Below the pieces are notes generated by a model, which saw only the letters and a program-made list of their open reading frames with translations, searched no databases and was not told the origin of the DNA. A program made the position numbers and the translations under genes. DNA of 64,000 bases. It comes from Bacillus spizizenii TU-B-10. GTDB taxonomy: Bacteria > Bacillota > Bacilli > Bacillales > Bacillaceae. The stretch covers positions 2,274,857-2,338,856 of the forward strand of contig NC_016047.1 of NCBI RefSeq assembly GCF_000227465.1. Direction: 5' to 3'. Below, piece after piece: positions 26,281-35,951 of the stretch. Each line of letters begins with the position of its first letter. The first letter of the stretch is position 1.

Positions 26281-28530
26281 TTACGCCATTTGATCCAACA
26301 GCTGCAAAATTCTTTCCTTTGCTTTTATCCCTTCTATTTCGGTACCTATACAAGACGGACAGCCGTCATGACAAGGACATTGCTTAATGAGCTGTTTTGC
26401 CGCTTCATTAATGTCTGAAAAACGTTTGAAGACTTCCTCAGCCAAACCGATGCCGCCCGGATAATGATCGTACAAAAAGATCGTCGGCAATCCGGTATGG
26501 GCTGCTTTGATTTGAGAAATGACATGAACATCGTTTCGGTCACACATAATATACACAGGGACAATATGCTGCAGCACATTTGAGATGCCAAGAAGCAGCT
26601 GTTCCAGCGTCTTTTCCCCGATGTCTTCATCTGCTGTTTTGATTTCGAGCCAAGCTGCACTTGTATGCAGTTCTTCTTCCGGCAAATGAATAGGACCAGA
26701 CCCGATATTTTCAAAAGTGGTCATTTTAATTTTTTTAAAAATGGTCGGCAGGGCATTGACAGTGACGTCACCATAGTGCAATGACGTACGGCTTTTTTCC
26801 TTCGTTTTATCAATTTCTAATACTTTTAGCTGAACTGCCAGGTTGGCATCCGTGTAATATTCGACATCGACTTTTCTGACATAAGCCTTTTTATGGTCCC
26901 AATCGAGCTTCTCTACTTGATATTGAACCCCTTCATGCAAATAAATCGCTTCATCATGCAAAAGCGTCATCGCGCTAAAACGATCCATTTCACCGATAAT
27001 CCTTACATTTGCAATATCCGATTGATCAACAATAACGACATTTTCCTGTGATGCGGAACGCAAGCTGATATTTGATGCAGGAAATGATTCACTTGCCCAA
27101 TGATACCGTTCGCCATTCCGGTGAAGAACGGCCTCTTCCTGAAGGTACTCAAGAATATCACTTACATCCATCGGCCCAAACTCTTCATCAGCTCTAAAAG
27201 GAAGCTCATAAGCCGCACACTTTAAGTGGTCTACTAAAATAATCAAATTCTCCGGATTGATTCTTGCAGATTCCGGCGAACGGTTAAAGAAATATTCGGG
27301 ATGCCGCACAATATATTGATCGATCGGCGTTGAATTGGCGACCATGATAATCAAAGACTCACCGTGTCTTCTGCCGGCTCGCCCCGCCTGCTGCCATGCA
27401 CTTGCCACACTTCCAGGATACCCCGTCATCACACACACTTGCAGCTGGCCGATATCAACACCAAGCTCTAAGGCATTCGTACTGACCACTCCTAAAATTT
27501 CGCCTTCTCTCAGACCTCTTTCGATTTCTCTTCGCTCTTTCGGAAGATAGCCCCCCCGATAGCCTCTGATTGACTTTGTCCCAATCTCTTTTTTCACAAG
27601 CTCTTGAATATGGCTTAAAATAATCTCCACCCGGACTCTGCTTCTGGCAAAAACAATGGTCTGCACTTTGTTTTTCAGGAACTCTTTCGCCAGTTCATTC
27701 ACTTCTGCTGTTGCGCTCTTTCTAATATTCAACGGTTTGTTCACAATTGGCGGATTATAAAACACGAAGTGCTTCCGTCCGCTCGGGGCGCCGTTGTCAT
27801 CGACCAGCCGCATCGGTTTGCCCGTCAGCTGCTCTCCCAATTCCTTCGGGTTGGCAATCGTTGCGGAAGTACAAATAAAAACCGGATCACTTCCATAAAA
27901 CTGGCAGATCCGCTTCAGCCGCCGGATCACATTCGCCACATGGCTCCCGAAAACGCCGCGATACGTATGAAGCTCATCGATGACGATATACTTAAGGTTT
28001 TCAAACAAACTGACCCATTTCGTATGATGCGGAAGAATGGCAGAATGCAGCATATCGGGGTTTGTAATGACAATATGACCTGCTTTTCTCACCTTTTGTC
28101 TGATTGCCGGAGACGTATCCCCGTCATATGTAAAGCTTTTAATATCAATGCCCATTTCATCAATGATTTCATTTAGCTCGCTCTTTTGGTCTTGTGCCAG
28201 CGCTTTAGTCGGAAATAAATATAGCGCCCGGTTTGTTTCGTCTTGGGCGATGGACTGCAGAACTGGGAGATTATAGCATAACGTTTTTCCTGATGCGGTT
28301 GGCGTTACGGTAACGATGCTTTCTCCTTTTTGCACATATTGAAAAGCGGAGAATTGGTGGGTATATAGTTCATCAATGCCCCTTTTCGAAAGGGCTGCTT
28401 TTATTCTTTGATCTATACTTTCAGGCATCGGCCTTGTTCTTGCTTCACGAGGCTCAATTTCATGCCAATTCACAACGTTTTCATTTCCTTTTAACTCAGA
28501 AATGAGCTCAGTCAGTGATTTCTTTTTCAT
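26281..28530 (-). CDS. yprA: YprA (MrfA), DEXH helicase of mitomycin repair
   Basis: A 749-residue superfamily 2 helicase. Walker A TPTASGKT near residue 80, DELH in IVIDELHTYRG, and motif VI QQAGRAGR are all present. The C-terminal domain has the four-cysteine cluster CPCHDGCPSC thought to bind zinc. It is a 3'-5' helicase related to yeast Hrq1 and is needed with MrfB for mitomycin C tolerance. It is the first gene of the pair; AGAGGTG precedes the ATG. Confidence 0.9.
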   Translation of the reverse strand: MKKKSLTELISELKGNENVVNWHEIEPREARTRPMPESIDQRIKAALSKRGIDELYTHQFSAFQYVQKGESIVTVTPTASGKTLCYNLPVLQSIAQDETNRALYLFPTKALAQDQKSELNEIIDEMGIDIKSFTYDGDTSPAIRQKVRKAGHIVITNPDMLHSAILPHHTKWVSLFENLKYIVIDELHTYRGVFGSHVANVIRRLKRICQFYGSDPVFICTSATIANPKELGEQLTGKPMRLVDDNGAPSGRKHFVFYNPPIVNKPLNIRKSATAEVNELAKEFLKNKVQTIVFARSRVRVEIILSHIQELVKKEIGTKSIRGYRGGYLPKERREIERGLREGEILGVVSTNALELGVDIGQLQVCVMTGYPGSVASAWQQAGRAGRRHGESLIIMVANSTPIDQYIVRHPEYFFNRSPESARINPENLIILVDHLKCAAYELPFRADEEFGPMDVSDILEYLQEEAVLHRNGERYHWASESFPASNISLRSASQENVVIVDQSDIANVRIIGEMDRFSAMTLLHDEAIYLHEGVQYQVEKLDWDHKKAYVRKVDVEYYTDANLAVQLKVLEIDKTKEKSRTSLHYGDVTVNALPTIFKKIKMTTFENIGSGPIHLPEEELHTSAAWLEIKTADEDIGEKTLEQLLLGISNVLQHIVPVYIMCDRNDVHVISQIKAAHTGLPTIFLYDHYPGGIGLAEEVFKRFSDINEAAKQLIKQCPCHDGCPSCIGTEIEGIKAKERILQLLDQMA

Positions 28531-28605
28531 TCTTTACACCTCTTTGTCAAGTACAGTTTACCGAATATTTGTTTGCATGGCTAGGTGCAAATTTTATACA
28601 ATCGA

Positions 28606-28634
28606 ACAAAAAAAGCAAGGCATACGCCCTGCTT
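28606..28634 (-). terminator. Terminator of ypqE
   Basis: AAGCAGGGC/GCCTTGCTT stem followed by T7 on the minus strand, overlapping the last codons of ypqE. Confidence 0.75.
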
Positions 28635-29139
28635 ATTTCGCTTTTATTGTAAGGAGCTTTGTTTTACCTTTGTTAGCAGCCTTTTCCCCTGCCGGCACAA
28701 TTGATCCTACAGCCTCACCATTCATAATAACGATGGGGATGACGGTACTGCTCGCTTTTTCTTTGATTAATTCCAAATCACACGTAATCAGCGGGTCACC
28801 GACCTTCACTTTGTCCCCTTCTTTGATGTGGGCAGTAAACCCTTCTCCGTTCATATTGACCGTTTCCAGCCCGACATGAATTAACAGTTCAATTCCTGAG
28901 CGAGTCCGAATGCCAACGGCGTGTTTGGTGTGGAAAATCTGAATCACTTCACCTTCAACAGGTGAAACGATTTCACCGTTTGACGGTTCCACCGCTATTC
29001 CTTCCCCCATCATTTTCTGTGAAAAAACAGGGTCCGGCACATCTGTCAGGTCCAATACCGTACCGTCTGCCGGAGAATAAATAACCTCTTCTGTCACTTT
29101 TTCCTGAGTTTTGCCCATTCCGAATAATTTTTTCAGCAA
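28633..29139 (-). CDS. ypqE: YpqE, stand-alone PTS EIIA-glucose-type domain
   Basis: A 168-residue soluble EIIA(Glc)-like protein. The phospho-acceptor His lies in [10 protein letters not shown] and the companion His in FHTKHAVGI. Such free EIIA proteins can phosphorylate several EIIBC sugar transporters lacking their own EIIA domain. The start is TTG 29139 after AAGGGAG; the upstream open frame has no ribosome site. It is a single gene. Confidence 0.87.
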   Translation of the reverse strand: MLKKLFGMGKTQEKVTEEVIYSPADGTVLDLTDVPDPVFSQKMMGEGIAVEPSNGEIVSPVEGEVIQIFHTKHAVGIRTRSGIELLIHVGLETVNMNGEGFTAHIKEGDKVKVGDPLITCDLELIKEKASSTVIPIVIMNGEAVGSIVPAGEKAANKGKTKLLTIKAK

Positions 29140-29276
29140 TGTGTTTTCTCCCTTCTCATTCGCTTCAACCGTTATCCCTTCATTCACCACTATTTAACCA
29201 CACTTTCAATTTTGCTTCAATTTATAACAACATCTGGCATAGGCGCATAATCTGGATAAAAAAGGCGGTGGCAGAT

Positions 29277-29696
29277 TTGGAATTCAATGATGACAAAAAG
29301 AACGAACTGCAAAAGAAAGAAGAAATCATCACGGAGGCAATGGATCATCTGTTTCAATCCTCAGCATTCGGCAACCTATTAAACGGATTTCAAAACCTGA
29401 TCAACTCGAGTGTAAAGGATGTACAGACGACCATACATGTCAGAGAAAGAGATACTGGGCTGTATGTCGATATTACAATTCCAGCGACGTTTCGTGATGG
29501 CGAGATCGTCGTTGATATTAAATCAAGGTATCTGCACGTAACTCTCCAAGAGAAACAGAAACAGCAAAATGAGGCCACTTTTACAAGCATGACGAGAACG
29601 GTTCAGCTGCCTTATGAAGTACACCAAGAAGATATGGAAACATCTTGGAACGAGCAGACAATGACACTTTTCTTTCCAAAAAATAAGCATGAATGA
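29277..29696 (+). CDS. ypqA: YpqA, HSP20-like protein of unknown function
   Basis: A 139-residue protein with a helical, charged N-terminal half and a C-terminal beta-rich region (DTGLYVDITIPATF, VDIKSRYLHVTL) resembling the alpha-crystallin/HSP20 fold. No small heat-shock signature is complete, so a chaperone role is only an inference. The start is TTG 29277 after GGCGGTGG. It converges on yppG. Confidence 0.68.
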   Translation: MEFNDDKKNELQKKEEIITEAMDHLFQSSAFGNLLNGFQNLINSSVKDVQTTIHVRERDTGLYVDITIPATFRDGEIVVDIKSRYLHVTLQEKQKQQNEATFTSMTRTVQLPYEVHQEDMETSWNEQTMTLFFPKNKHE

Positions 29697-29713
29697 ACGA
29701 CTCATTCATGCTT
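29681..29713. terminator. Bidirectional terminator between ypqA and yppG
   Basis: AAGCATGAATGA/TCATTCATGCTT, a 12-bp stem covering the ypqA stop; T-rich on the minus strand (TTATTTTTT). Confidence 0.82.
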
Positions 29714-29716
29714 CTA

Positions 29717-30085
29717 TCATTTAAAAAAGCTGGTAAATCCCTTTATTAAAGATCCGACCTGATTCATTGCACTCATCACTTGACCTGTCGTATCCATCAT
29801 TTTATTAAAATCAAACTGCCCGTTGGCTTTTTTGAACTGCGACATAATATTTTGGAATTGTGAGGGCTGCTGTTGATTAGGCCTTGGGATTGGATAAGGG
29901 TTGGAAAATACAGGCGGCTGCATAGGCATAGACTGGTTCGGAACATACGGCTGATAATATTCTTGCTGTCCATAATGCTGCTGCGGGAAGTATTGCCCAG
30001 GTGAAACCTGCTGATAATATCCCTGCATTTGCTGTGGATAATAATAGCCCATTTGCCGAGGATAGCTCTGAGAACTCCTGTTCAT
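29717..30085 (-). CDS. yppG: YppG, Gln/Tyr/Pro-rich coat-like protein
   Basis: A 122-residue protein with a low-complexity N-terminal two-thirds rich in Q, Y and P ([13 protein letters not shown]...), typical of Bacillus spore-coat proteins, and a short helical C-terminus ending [12 protein letters not shown]. In B. subtilis YppG is reported in the coat; here that is inferred from composition. GGGGGAAT precedes the ATG. Confidence 0.78.
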   Translation of the reverse strand: MNRSSQSYPRQMGYYYPQQMQGYYQQVSPGQYFPQQHYGQQEYYQPYVPNQSMPMQPPVFSNPYPIPRPNQQQPSQFQNIMSQFKKANGQFDFNKMMDTTGQVMSAMNQVGSLIKGFTSFFK

Positions 30086-30271
30086 TGCGATTCCCCCTAA
30101 ACTCTACATGTTTCTCTTCTATATATGTATGAACGAAAACTATTGTTTGTGTCACAGGTCCTGATTCGCGTTTGTCAAATTGTGTCGAAAGTTTAAATTT
30201 TTTAAAAACAGAAAAAAGTCGAATCATTATGGTACCATATTTTCAATACAGATGAGAGGGGATGCACCATA

Positions 30272-30460
30272 ATGAACGTATCATACTTAAGCAAACGTTT
30301 TGCAGAAATGAAGAAATATGAAACAGACTGTATGAATAAACTGATGGACTTTGCCAAGTTCCTCTATATTCAAGGACATCTCAGCACAACTGAGTTTCGT
30401 AACAGTATGAAGGTTCTCGAAGCAAATGGAGCAGAAAGCCCGGCATATGAGTTGAATTAA
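30272..30460 (+). CDS. yppF: YppF, 62-aa protein of unknown function
   Basis: A 62-residue helical protein (MNVSYLSKRFAEMKKYE...). GAGAGGGG lies upstream of the ATG. A perfect 12-bp palindrome, TATGGTACCATA, sits at 30228-30239 in the probable promoter region. It converges on yppE with a shared terminator. No function known to me. Confidence 0.72.
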   Translation: MNVSYLSKRFAEMKKYETDCMNKLMDFAKFLYIQGHLSTTEFRNSMKVLEANGAESPAYELN

Positions 30461-30487
30461 CGTCCGGCCCCCTATAACAAACTTAAA

Positions 30488-30515
30488 AGAAGACAGCCTT
30501 TACCGGCTGTCTTCT
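30488..30515. terminator. Bidirectional terminator between yppF and yppE
   Basis: AGAAGACAGCC/GGCTGTCTTCT stem containing the end of yppE. Confidence 0.78.
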
Positions 30516-30871
30516 CTTGCAATTTCATCCTTTACTGCGTGCAATGTATAAAGGACTGACTCAGTGATGTCCTTGAATCGTTTTTTATGAATATGATGAA
30601 CATATGATTGAAGGACCAATTCCAGAAAATTATCCTTTACGGTCTCGATTTGCTCTTTATGCACATATTTCGGACGGCGGGCTTTTATCAATTCAAGCGC
30701 CCCTTGCGCCCAGCGAGCCGCCAGATCATCATTCTCTTCAACTGCAGGCTTTATCGTCTCAAAAAAATCATAAGAAAGATCACTGTCTTTTCCTTCCTGA
30801 TATCGATCAGCACCTTTTTCAGCAGCTTCAATCATTTGCTCGGTCATTTCCAGCAACGTTTGTGATTGCAA
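30500..30871 (-). CDS. yppE: YppE, DUF1798-type helical protein
   Basis: A 123-residue all-helical soluble protein starting at TTG 30871, seven bases after GAGGTG. The B. subtilis protein has a solved four-helix bundle structure as I recall, but no function. It lies 45 bases after yppD and probably shares its transcript. Confidence 0.78.
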   Translation of the reverse strand: MQSQTLLEMTEQMIEAAEKGADRYQEGKDSDLSYDFFETIKPAVEENDDLAARWAQGALELIKARRPKYVHKEQIETVKDNFLELVLQSYVHHIHKKRFKDITESVLYTLHAVKDEIAREDSR

Positions 30872-30916
30872 TACCCTTCACCTCAATGCATATCGTACCA
30901 AATTTCACTCGCAAAT

Positions 30917-31162
30917 TCAGCCGATACGGTATACCTTTTCAAACGCATACCTGTGTTGAGGCGATTGACAAAGCTCGTTTATACAAATATGAAGGTCCAT
31001 GAGTTCTTCTTCCAGCACACTCAGGCGATCGTTTTCCGTTTCCCGCATCTCAGCCTCAAAGGCAATTACAGAATGATTCAGGCTTTGCTCAGCTCGGGTT
31101 AATTCATCTTCTATATCAGAAAGCATACGGAGAATATCTGTTTTGCTTACATAACCGGACAT
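30917..31162 (-). CDS. yppD: YppD, 81-aa coiled-coil-like protein
   Basis: An 81-residue helical protein (MSGYVSKTDILRMLSDIE...) with heptad-like spacing and high Glu content. GGGAGG precedes the ATG. It is divergent from sspM and upstream of yppE. Function unknown. Confidence 0.75.
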   Translation of the reverse strand: MSGYVSKTDILRMLSDIEDELTRAEQSLNHSVIAFEAEMRETENDRLSVLEEELMDLHICINELCQSPQHRYAFEKVYRIG

Positions 31163-31360
31163 TCGTGTACCTCCCTTTCCTCGTCTCTCCCGGTTAACAT
31201 TCTTTGCTCTTCAGGCTCTTTCCTTCCTCATGACAAAACTAGAAGCAAATCGCCAAACAAACAGGCATTCCACGAAAAGCTGAAGTTTTCGACAAAAAGA
31301 CCCGCAAAAATTGTATGATCCTCTCCCTTAATGCAAACGATACTTGTGAGGAGGTGCCGT

Positions 31361-31465
31361 ATGAAAACAAGACCGAAAAAAGCCGGCCAGCAAAAAAAGA
31401 CGGAATCAAAAGCAATCGATTCTTTAGATAAAAAACTAGGCGGCCCGAACCGCCCTTCTACGTAA
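31361..31465 (+). CDS. sspM: SspM, minor small acid-soluble spore protein
   Basis: A 34-residue Lys-rich protein, MKTRPKKAGQQKKTESKA then IDSLDKKLGGPNRPST, matching SspM of B. subtilis, a forespore-specific minor SASP. A strong GAGGAGGTG ribosome site precedes the ATG and an excellent terminator follows the stop. It is too short for common gene callers. Confidence 0.9.
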   Translation: MKTRPKKAGQQKKTESKAIDSLDKKLGGPNRPST

Positions 31466-31499
31466 GAAGCAAGGAAATTCCTTGCTTCTTTATTTTTTC
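31463..31499 (+). terminator. Terminator of sspM
   Basis: AGAAGCAAGGAA/TTCCTTGCTTCT then TTATTTTTT; it overlaps the 3' end of yppC on the other strand. Confidence 0.88.
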
Positions 31500-32452
31500 A
31501 GCCAATGCTCCAACGCAAAAAGCGCATGAAGCTGGCGTTTTTTATGTAAATACCAGTCTGTCAATTCAATCTGCTTCGGCAATTCCTCACGCCTAAAGAA
31601 CGCTTTCTTGATCTTTCCATGAAACCAATCTGTCTTCTCTCCGTCTAATGAGTGGATTACCTCAGGATAGCATGTCCTTAACATAGGAGATGTTCTTTTT
31701 GTGATCCCGATCATTTTTTCCATATCAAAACGGGAGCCTGTGTGCGGCACTGTATGCAAAAAGTGATAAAAAGAGGAGAACAATTCCGGACTGAACAGCA
31801 ATTGAGACAGCTGCTTTCCCAGCCTTACCCTTTCCTCTGTCTTTGAAAAGCGTTTCACTGAAATGCCGTAAAGAAACCCGTCTGAAGAAGGAAAAATAAC
31901 CGTGTTAAAATGAAACCAATCACTTAAATAAAAAGGAATCGTGTCAAAAACATTCTTTTTAAACGAAGGATTTTGTATAATAGGTGTTTGGATAGTGTTT
32001 TGTTCATTTATAATGAGGGCATACATCAGCCGCTCCGTGTTTCGCTCATGCCAAAAACGGGCCCATTCTTCCGTCATAAATTGCGAGACCCCAAACACAT
32101 GCAGGTGATGGAACAGCGGTTTCCCGATTTTTTTTGACCAGTGGTACAAAAGAAGCTGCGGATAGGCATCCGAAAAAATAAGCCAGTTCGCTCTTTCATA
32201 GGCTAAAAAGAACCACTTTTGCTGTCTCTCACGGAGTCCAAGCTGAAACAGACTGCCTTTTAAGTCAGTCATTGACCAGCCGGCATTGCGAGAAACGAAG
32301 GATGCCAAAAGCGACCATTTAATTTCCGGATGACGGTCATAAAACGCTTTATATGCGTTCGTTCTTGAAATGTTATCTGCGTTTTTTGATTTTGTCTGCC
32401 GCTCAATCCGGCACAGAAGCTTTCTGATGGTCTGTTGTTCTTGCACGTTCAT
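31490..32452 (-). CDS. yppC: YppC, DUF2515 protein
   Basis: A 320-residue protein of unknown function, rich in aromatic and basic residues, with no signal peptide or membrane span. It diverges from recU; only 40 bases separate the two starts. The ATG has a weak GAAGTGA ribosome site. Confidence 0.78.
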   Translation of the reverse strand: MNVQEQQTIRKLLCRIERQTKSKNADNISRTNAYKAFYDRHPEIKWSLLASFVSRNAGWSMTDLKGSLFQLGLRERQQKWFFLAYERANWLIFSDAYPQLLLYHWSKKIGKPLFHHLHVFGVSQFMTEEWARFWHERNTERLMYALIINEQNTIQTPIIQNPSFKKNVFDTIPFYLSDWFHFNTVIFPSSDGFLYGISVKRFSKTEERVRLGKQLSQLLFSPELFSSFYHFLHTVPHTGSRFDMEKMIGITKRTSPMLRTCYPEVIHSLDGEKTDWFHGKIKKAFFRREELPKQIELTDWYLHKKRQLHALFALEHWLKK

Positions 32453-32492
32453 TCACTTCCGTCATGAATAGTTTAATAAGGAGGATGAGAAA

Positions 32493-33113
32493 GTGATTCG
32501 TTATCCTAACGGAAAAACGTTCCAGCCGAAACATTCGGTTTCATCCCAAAACAGTCAGAAAAGGGCCCCGTCTTACAGTAATCGCGGGATGACCCTCGAA
32601 GATGACTTAAACGAAACGAATAAGTATTATCTGACAAACCAAATTGCCGTCATACACAAAAAGCCGACACCAGTTCAAATTGTAAATGTCCATTATCCAA
32701 AAAGAAGCGCCGCAGTGATTAAAGAAGCTTACTTTAAACAATCATCGACAACAGATTATAACGGGATTTACAAAGGGCGGTATATTGATTTTGAGGCGAA
32801 AGAAACGAAAAACAAGACCTCTTTCCCCCTGCAGAATTTCCATGACCATCAAATCGAGCATATGAAGCAGGTAAAGGCTCAAGACGGTATTTGTTTTGTT
32901 ATTATATCCGCTTTCGACCAGGTTTATTTTTTGGAAGCCGATAAGCTGTTTTTTTTCTGGGACAGAAAAGAAAAAAACGGCAGAAAATCAATTCGAAAAG
33001 ATGAGTTAGAGGAATCAGCATATCCGATTTCTCTTGGATACGCACCTAGAATTGATTATATTAGTATTATTGAACAGCTTTATTTTTCGCCATCTTCTAG
33101 TGCGAAAGGTTGA
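32493..33113 (+). CDS. recU: RecU, Holliday junction resolvase
   Basis: A 206-residue resolvase that cuts four-way DNA junctions during recombination and also modulates RecA. The catalytic acidic/Lys pattern is seen in [14 protein letters not shown]. The start is GTG 32493 behind AAGGAGG. It precedes ponA by 21 bases, the conserved recU-ponA operon linking recombination and wall synthesis genes. Confidence 0.95.
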   Translation: MIRYPNGKTFQPKHSVSSQNSQKRAPSYSNRGMTLEDDLNETNKYYLTNQIAVIHKKPTPVQIVNVHYPKRSAAVIKEAYFKQSSTTDYNGIYKGRYIDFEAKETKNKTSFPLQNFHDHQIEHMKQVKAQDGICFVIISAFDQVYFLEADKLFFFWDRKEKNGRKSIRKDELEESAYPISLGYAPRIDYISIIEQLYFSPSSSAKG

Positions 33114-33134
33114 TTAACGAAAGGTTGAGATGTT

Positions 33135-35876
33135 ATGTCAGATCAATTTAACAGCCGTGAAGCTCGACGAAAAGCGAACAGCAAATCGAGTCCTTCACCG
33201 AAAAAAGGCAAGAAACGAAAAAAAGGCGGATTGTTTAAAAAGACCCTTTTTACTTTACTCATTCTGTTTGTTTTAGGCGTAGTCGGCGGTGCGGTAACAT
33301 TTGCCGTCATGGTTTCAGATGCTCCATCATTGGATGAAAACAAATTAAAGACGCCTTATTCATCGACAATTTATGATAAAAACGGAAAAGAAATCGCTGA
33401 ATACGGCTCCGAAAAGCGGACCTACGTCTCGATAGATGAAATTCCCGATGTTGTAAAAGAAGCCTTTATTGCGACAGAGGACGCCCGTTTTTATGAGCAC
33501 CACGGGATTGACCCTGTCCGTATCGGAGGCGCCTTAGTCGCCAACTTTACAGATGGCTTCGGGGCTGAAGGCGGAAGTACAATCACACAGCAGGTCGTCA
33601 AGAACTCCCTTCTTTCTCATCAGAAGACGCTGAAACGGAAAGTGCAGGAAGTTTGGCTATCGATTCAGCTTGAACGCAATTACTCTAAAGATGAAATTTT
33701 AGAAATGTATTTAAACCGGATTTATTTTTCTCCTAGAGCATACGGAATCGGAAAAGCGGCGGAAGAATTTTTCGGCGTCACAGATTTAAGCAAATTGACT
33801 GTGGAACAAGCTGCGACACTTGCGGGTATGCCGCAAAGCCCGACAGCGTACAATCCCGTTAAAAACCCGGATAAAGCGGAAAAACGGCGGAATATTGTAC
33901 TCAGTCTGATGAAAAAGCAAGGATTTATTTCTGATTCTGAATATAACAAAGCGAAAAAAGTGGCAGTGAAAGACGAAGGCGTTGTGTCACAGAAGGAATA
34001 TGAAAAAACAAATTCAAATAAATACAGCGCGTTTATTGAAGAAGTCATGAAAGAAATTGAAGAAAAATCTGATGTCAACCCAGGTACTGACGGATTAAAA
34101 ATTTATACGACATTAGATACAAAAGCACAAGACAAACTAGATGAATTAATGAACGGAGACACCGTCGGATTTACTGAAGGCATGCAGGGCGGCGTTACGC
34201 TTCTCGATACAAAAACTGGAGAAGTAAGCGCGATTGGTGCAGGACGCAATCAGCCTGTCGGAGGCTTTAACTATGCAACTCAAACTGAGGCACAGCCTGG
34301 TTCAACCATAAAGCCGATTTTGGACTACGGCCCAGTTATCGAAAACAAAAAATGGTCCACGTACGAACAAATTGATGACTCAGCTTATACGTATTCGAAT
34401 GGAAAACCAATCCGTGATTGGGACCGTAAATATCTAGGGTCTATCTCTATGCGTTACGCTCTTGCACAATCAAGAAATATCCCAGCTTTAAAAGCATTCC
34501 AGGCAGTCGGTAAAGATACTGCTGTAGACTTTGCAAATGGACTTGGACTTGGATTAACAAAAGATAATGTATCAGAGGCCTATTCAATTGGCGGTTTTGG
34601 TGGAGACGATGGTGTTTCTCCTCTAAAAATGGCAGGCGCATACAGCGCGTTTGGAAATAACGGAACGTATAATGCACCACATTTTGTAAAGTCTATTGAA
34701 TTTAACGATGGCACGAAGCTTGACTTAACACCGAAATCAAAATCAGCAATGAGCGATTATACTGCGTTTATGATTACAGATATGCTGAAAACAGCTGTTA
34801 AGACAGGAACTGGACAGCTTGCACAAGTACCCGGTGTGGAAGTAGCAGGAAAAACAGGGACAACAAACTTTGATGAAAATGAAGTCCAAAGGTACAATAT
34901 CGCAAGCGGCGGTGCCCGAGATTCTTGGTTTGTCGGCTACACACCGCAATATACAGCAGCAGTCTGGACAGGTATGGGAGAAAACGAAGCTGGAAAGAAA
35001 TCTCTTTCAGCTGAAGAGCAAAAAGTTGCAAAGCGCATTTTCGCCCAACTCATTGCCGACGTCGATGACGGAAGCGGATCATTTGAGAAGCCTGACAGCG
35101 TAGTGGAAGCCACTGTAGAAAAAGGCTCTAACCCGGCAAAACTGGCAGGACCAAATACGCCGAGCGATAAAAAGCTCACAGAGTACTTTGTAAAAGGCAC
35201 AGCTCCTTCTACTGTTTCTAAAACATATGAGAAAGAAGAAAAAGAAGAAACAGAAAAACTGTCTGGTTTAAACGTGAAATATGATAAAGACAATCAATCT
35301 TTGACATTAAGCTGGAATTACGATGGAGATGCGACCTTTGCTGTTAAGCAATCTGTTGATGGCGGCAGCTACTCAGAAATTCAAAACAGCTCTGCAAAAG
35401 AGGCAGTCATTTCGGGCGTGCAGCCAGGATCTGTATACAAATTCGAAGTAACAGCCGTCAGTGATGATGGCAAAAGTACAGCTTCCACATCCTATGAAGT
35501 ACCGAAAGCTGAAGATGATGAAGATAAAGAAGATCAGCAACAAACGGATGATGAAAATAAAGATGATGAGAAGACTCAGGATGACACACAAACTGATGAT
35601 TCTCAAACAGATGACAGTCAGACAGATAAAGATAAGACAGATGATTCAACAAACGACCAAGACAAAAAACAAGACAACACGAACACCAATCCGCCCGACA
35701 ACAATAACCAAGACCAACCTAACAATAACAACAACAATAACAACAACAGCAACAACCAAGATACGTCGGATGGTGATACGAACTCAGATACGAATGATTC
35801 ATCAGGTTCTGATACAAATAAAAACAAAACAGAAACACAAACGAACTTATCATCAACAACTGAAAAAACAAATTAA
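33135..35876 (+). CDS. ponA: PonA, bifunctional penicillin-binding protein 1A/1B
   Basis: A 913-residue class A PBP. Order: basic cytoplasmic N-terminus, one membrane anchor (about 35-65), glycosyltransferase domain with EDARFYEHHG and GGSTITQQVVKN, transpeptidase with PGSTIKP (active-site Ser), SRN and KTGTT, a fibronectin type III-like domain (about 720-800), and a low-complexity D/Q/T/N tail including nine Asn in a row. It polymerises and cross-links peptidoglycan outside the membrane. It follows recU in an operon and ends in a strong terminator. A basic out-of-frame open frame across the tail is a composition artefact. Confidence 0.95.
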   Translation: MSDQFNSREARRKANSKSSPSPKKGKKRKKGGLFKKTLFTLLILFVLGVVGGAVTFAVMVSDAPSLDENKLKTPYSSTIYDKNGKEIAEYGSEKRTYVSIDEIPDVVKEAFIATEDARFYEHHGIDPVRIGGALVANFTDGFGAEGGSTITQQVVKNSLLSHQKTLKRKVQEVWLSIQLERNYSKDEILEMYLNRIYFSPRAYGIGKAAEEFFGVTDLSKLTVEQAATLAGMPQSPTAYNPVKNPDKAEKRRNIVLSLMKKQGFISDSEYNKAKKVAVKDEGVVSQKEYEKTNSNKYSAFIEEVMKEIEEKSDVNPGTDGLKIYTTLDTKAQDKLDELMNGDTVGFTEGMQGGVTLLDTKTGEVSAIGAGRNQPVGGFNYATQTEAQPGSTIKPILDYGPVIENKKWSTYEQIDDSAYTYSNGKPIRDWDRKYLGSISMRYALAQSRNIPALKAFQAVGKDTAVDFANGLGLGLTKDNVSEAYSIGGFGGDDGVSPLKMAGAYSAFGNNGTYNAPHFVKSIEFNDGTKLDLTPKSKSAMSDYTAFMITDMLKTAVKTGTGQLAQVPGVEVAGKTGTTNFDENEVQRYNIASGGARDSWFVGYTPQYTAAVWTGMGENEAGKKSLSAEEQKVAKRIFAQLIADVDDGSGSFEKPDSVVEATVEKGSNPAKLAGPNTPSDKKLTEYFVKGTAPSTVSKTYEKEEKEETEKLSGLNVKYDKDNQSLTLSWNYDGDATFAVKQSVDGGSYSEIQNSSAKEAVISGVQPGSVYKFEVTAVSDDGKSTASTSYEVPKAEDDEDKEDQQQTDDENKDDEKTQDDTQTDDSQTDDSQTDKDKTDDSTNDQDKKQDNTNTNPPDNNNQDQPNNNNNNNNNSNNQDTSDGDTNSDTNDSSGSDTNKNKTETQTNLSSTTEKTN

Positions 35877-35911
35877 ACAAAAAGCCATCACCTTTTGGGT
35901 GATGGCTTTTC
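35877..35911 (+). terminator. Terminator of recU-ponA
   Basis: AAAAGCCATCACC/GGTGATGGCTTTT, a 13-bp stem right after the stop. Confidence 0.9.
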
Positions 35912-35932
35912 TCTTCATAATAAAAAACCTCT

Positions 35933-35951
35933 CCTTTTATGGAGAGGTTTT
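35933..35951 (-). terminator. Terminator of the dnaD-nth-ypoC group
   Basis: AAAACCTCTCC/GGAGAGGTTTT with T-run on the minus strand, at the ypoC stop. Confidence 0.8.
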
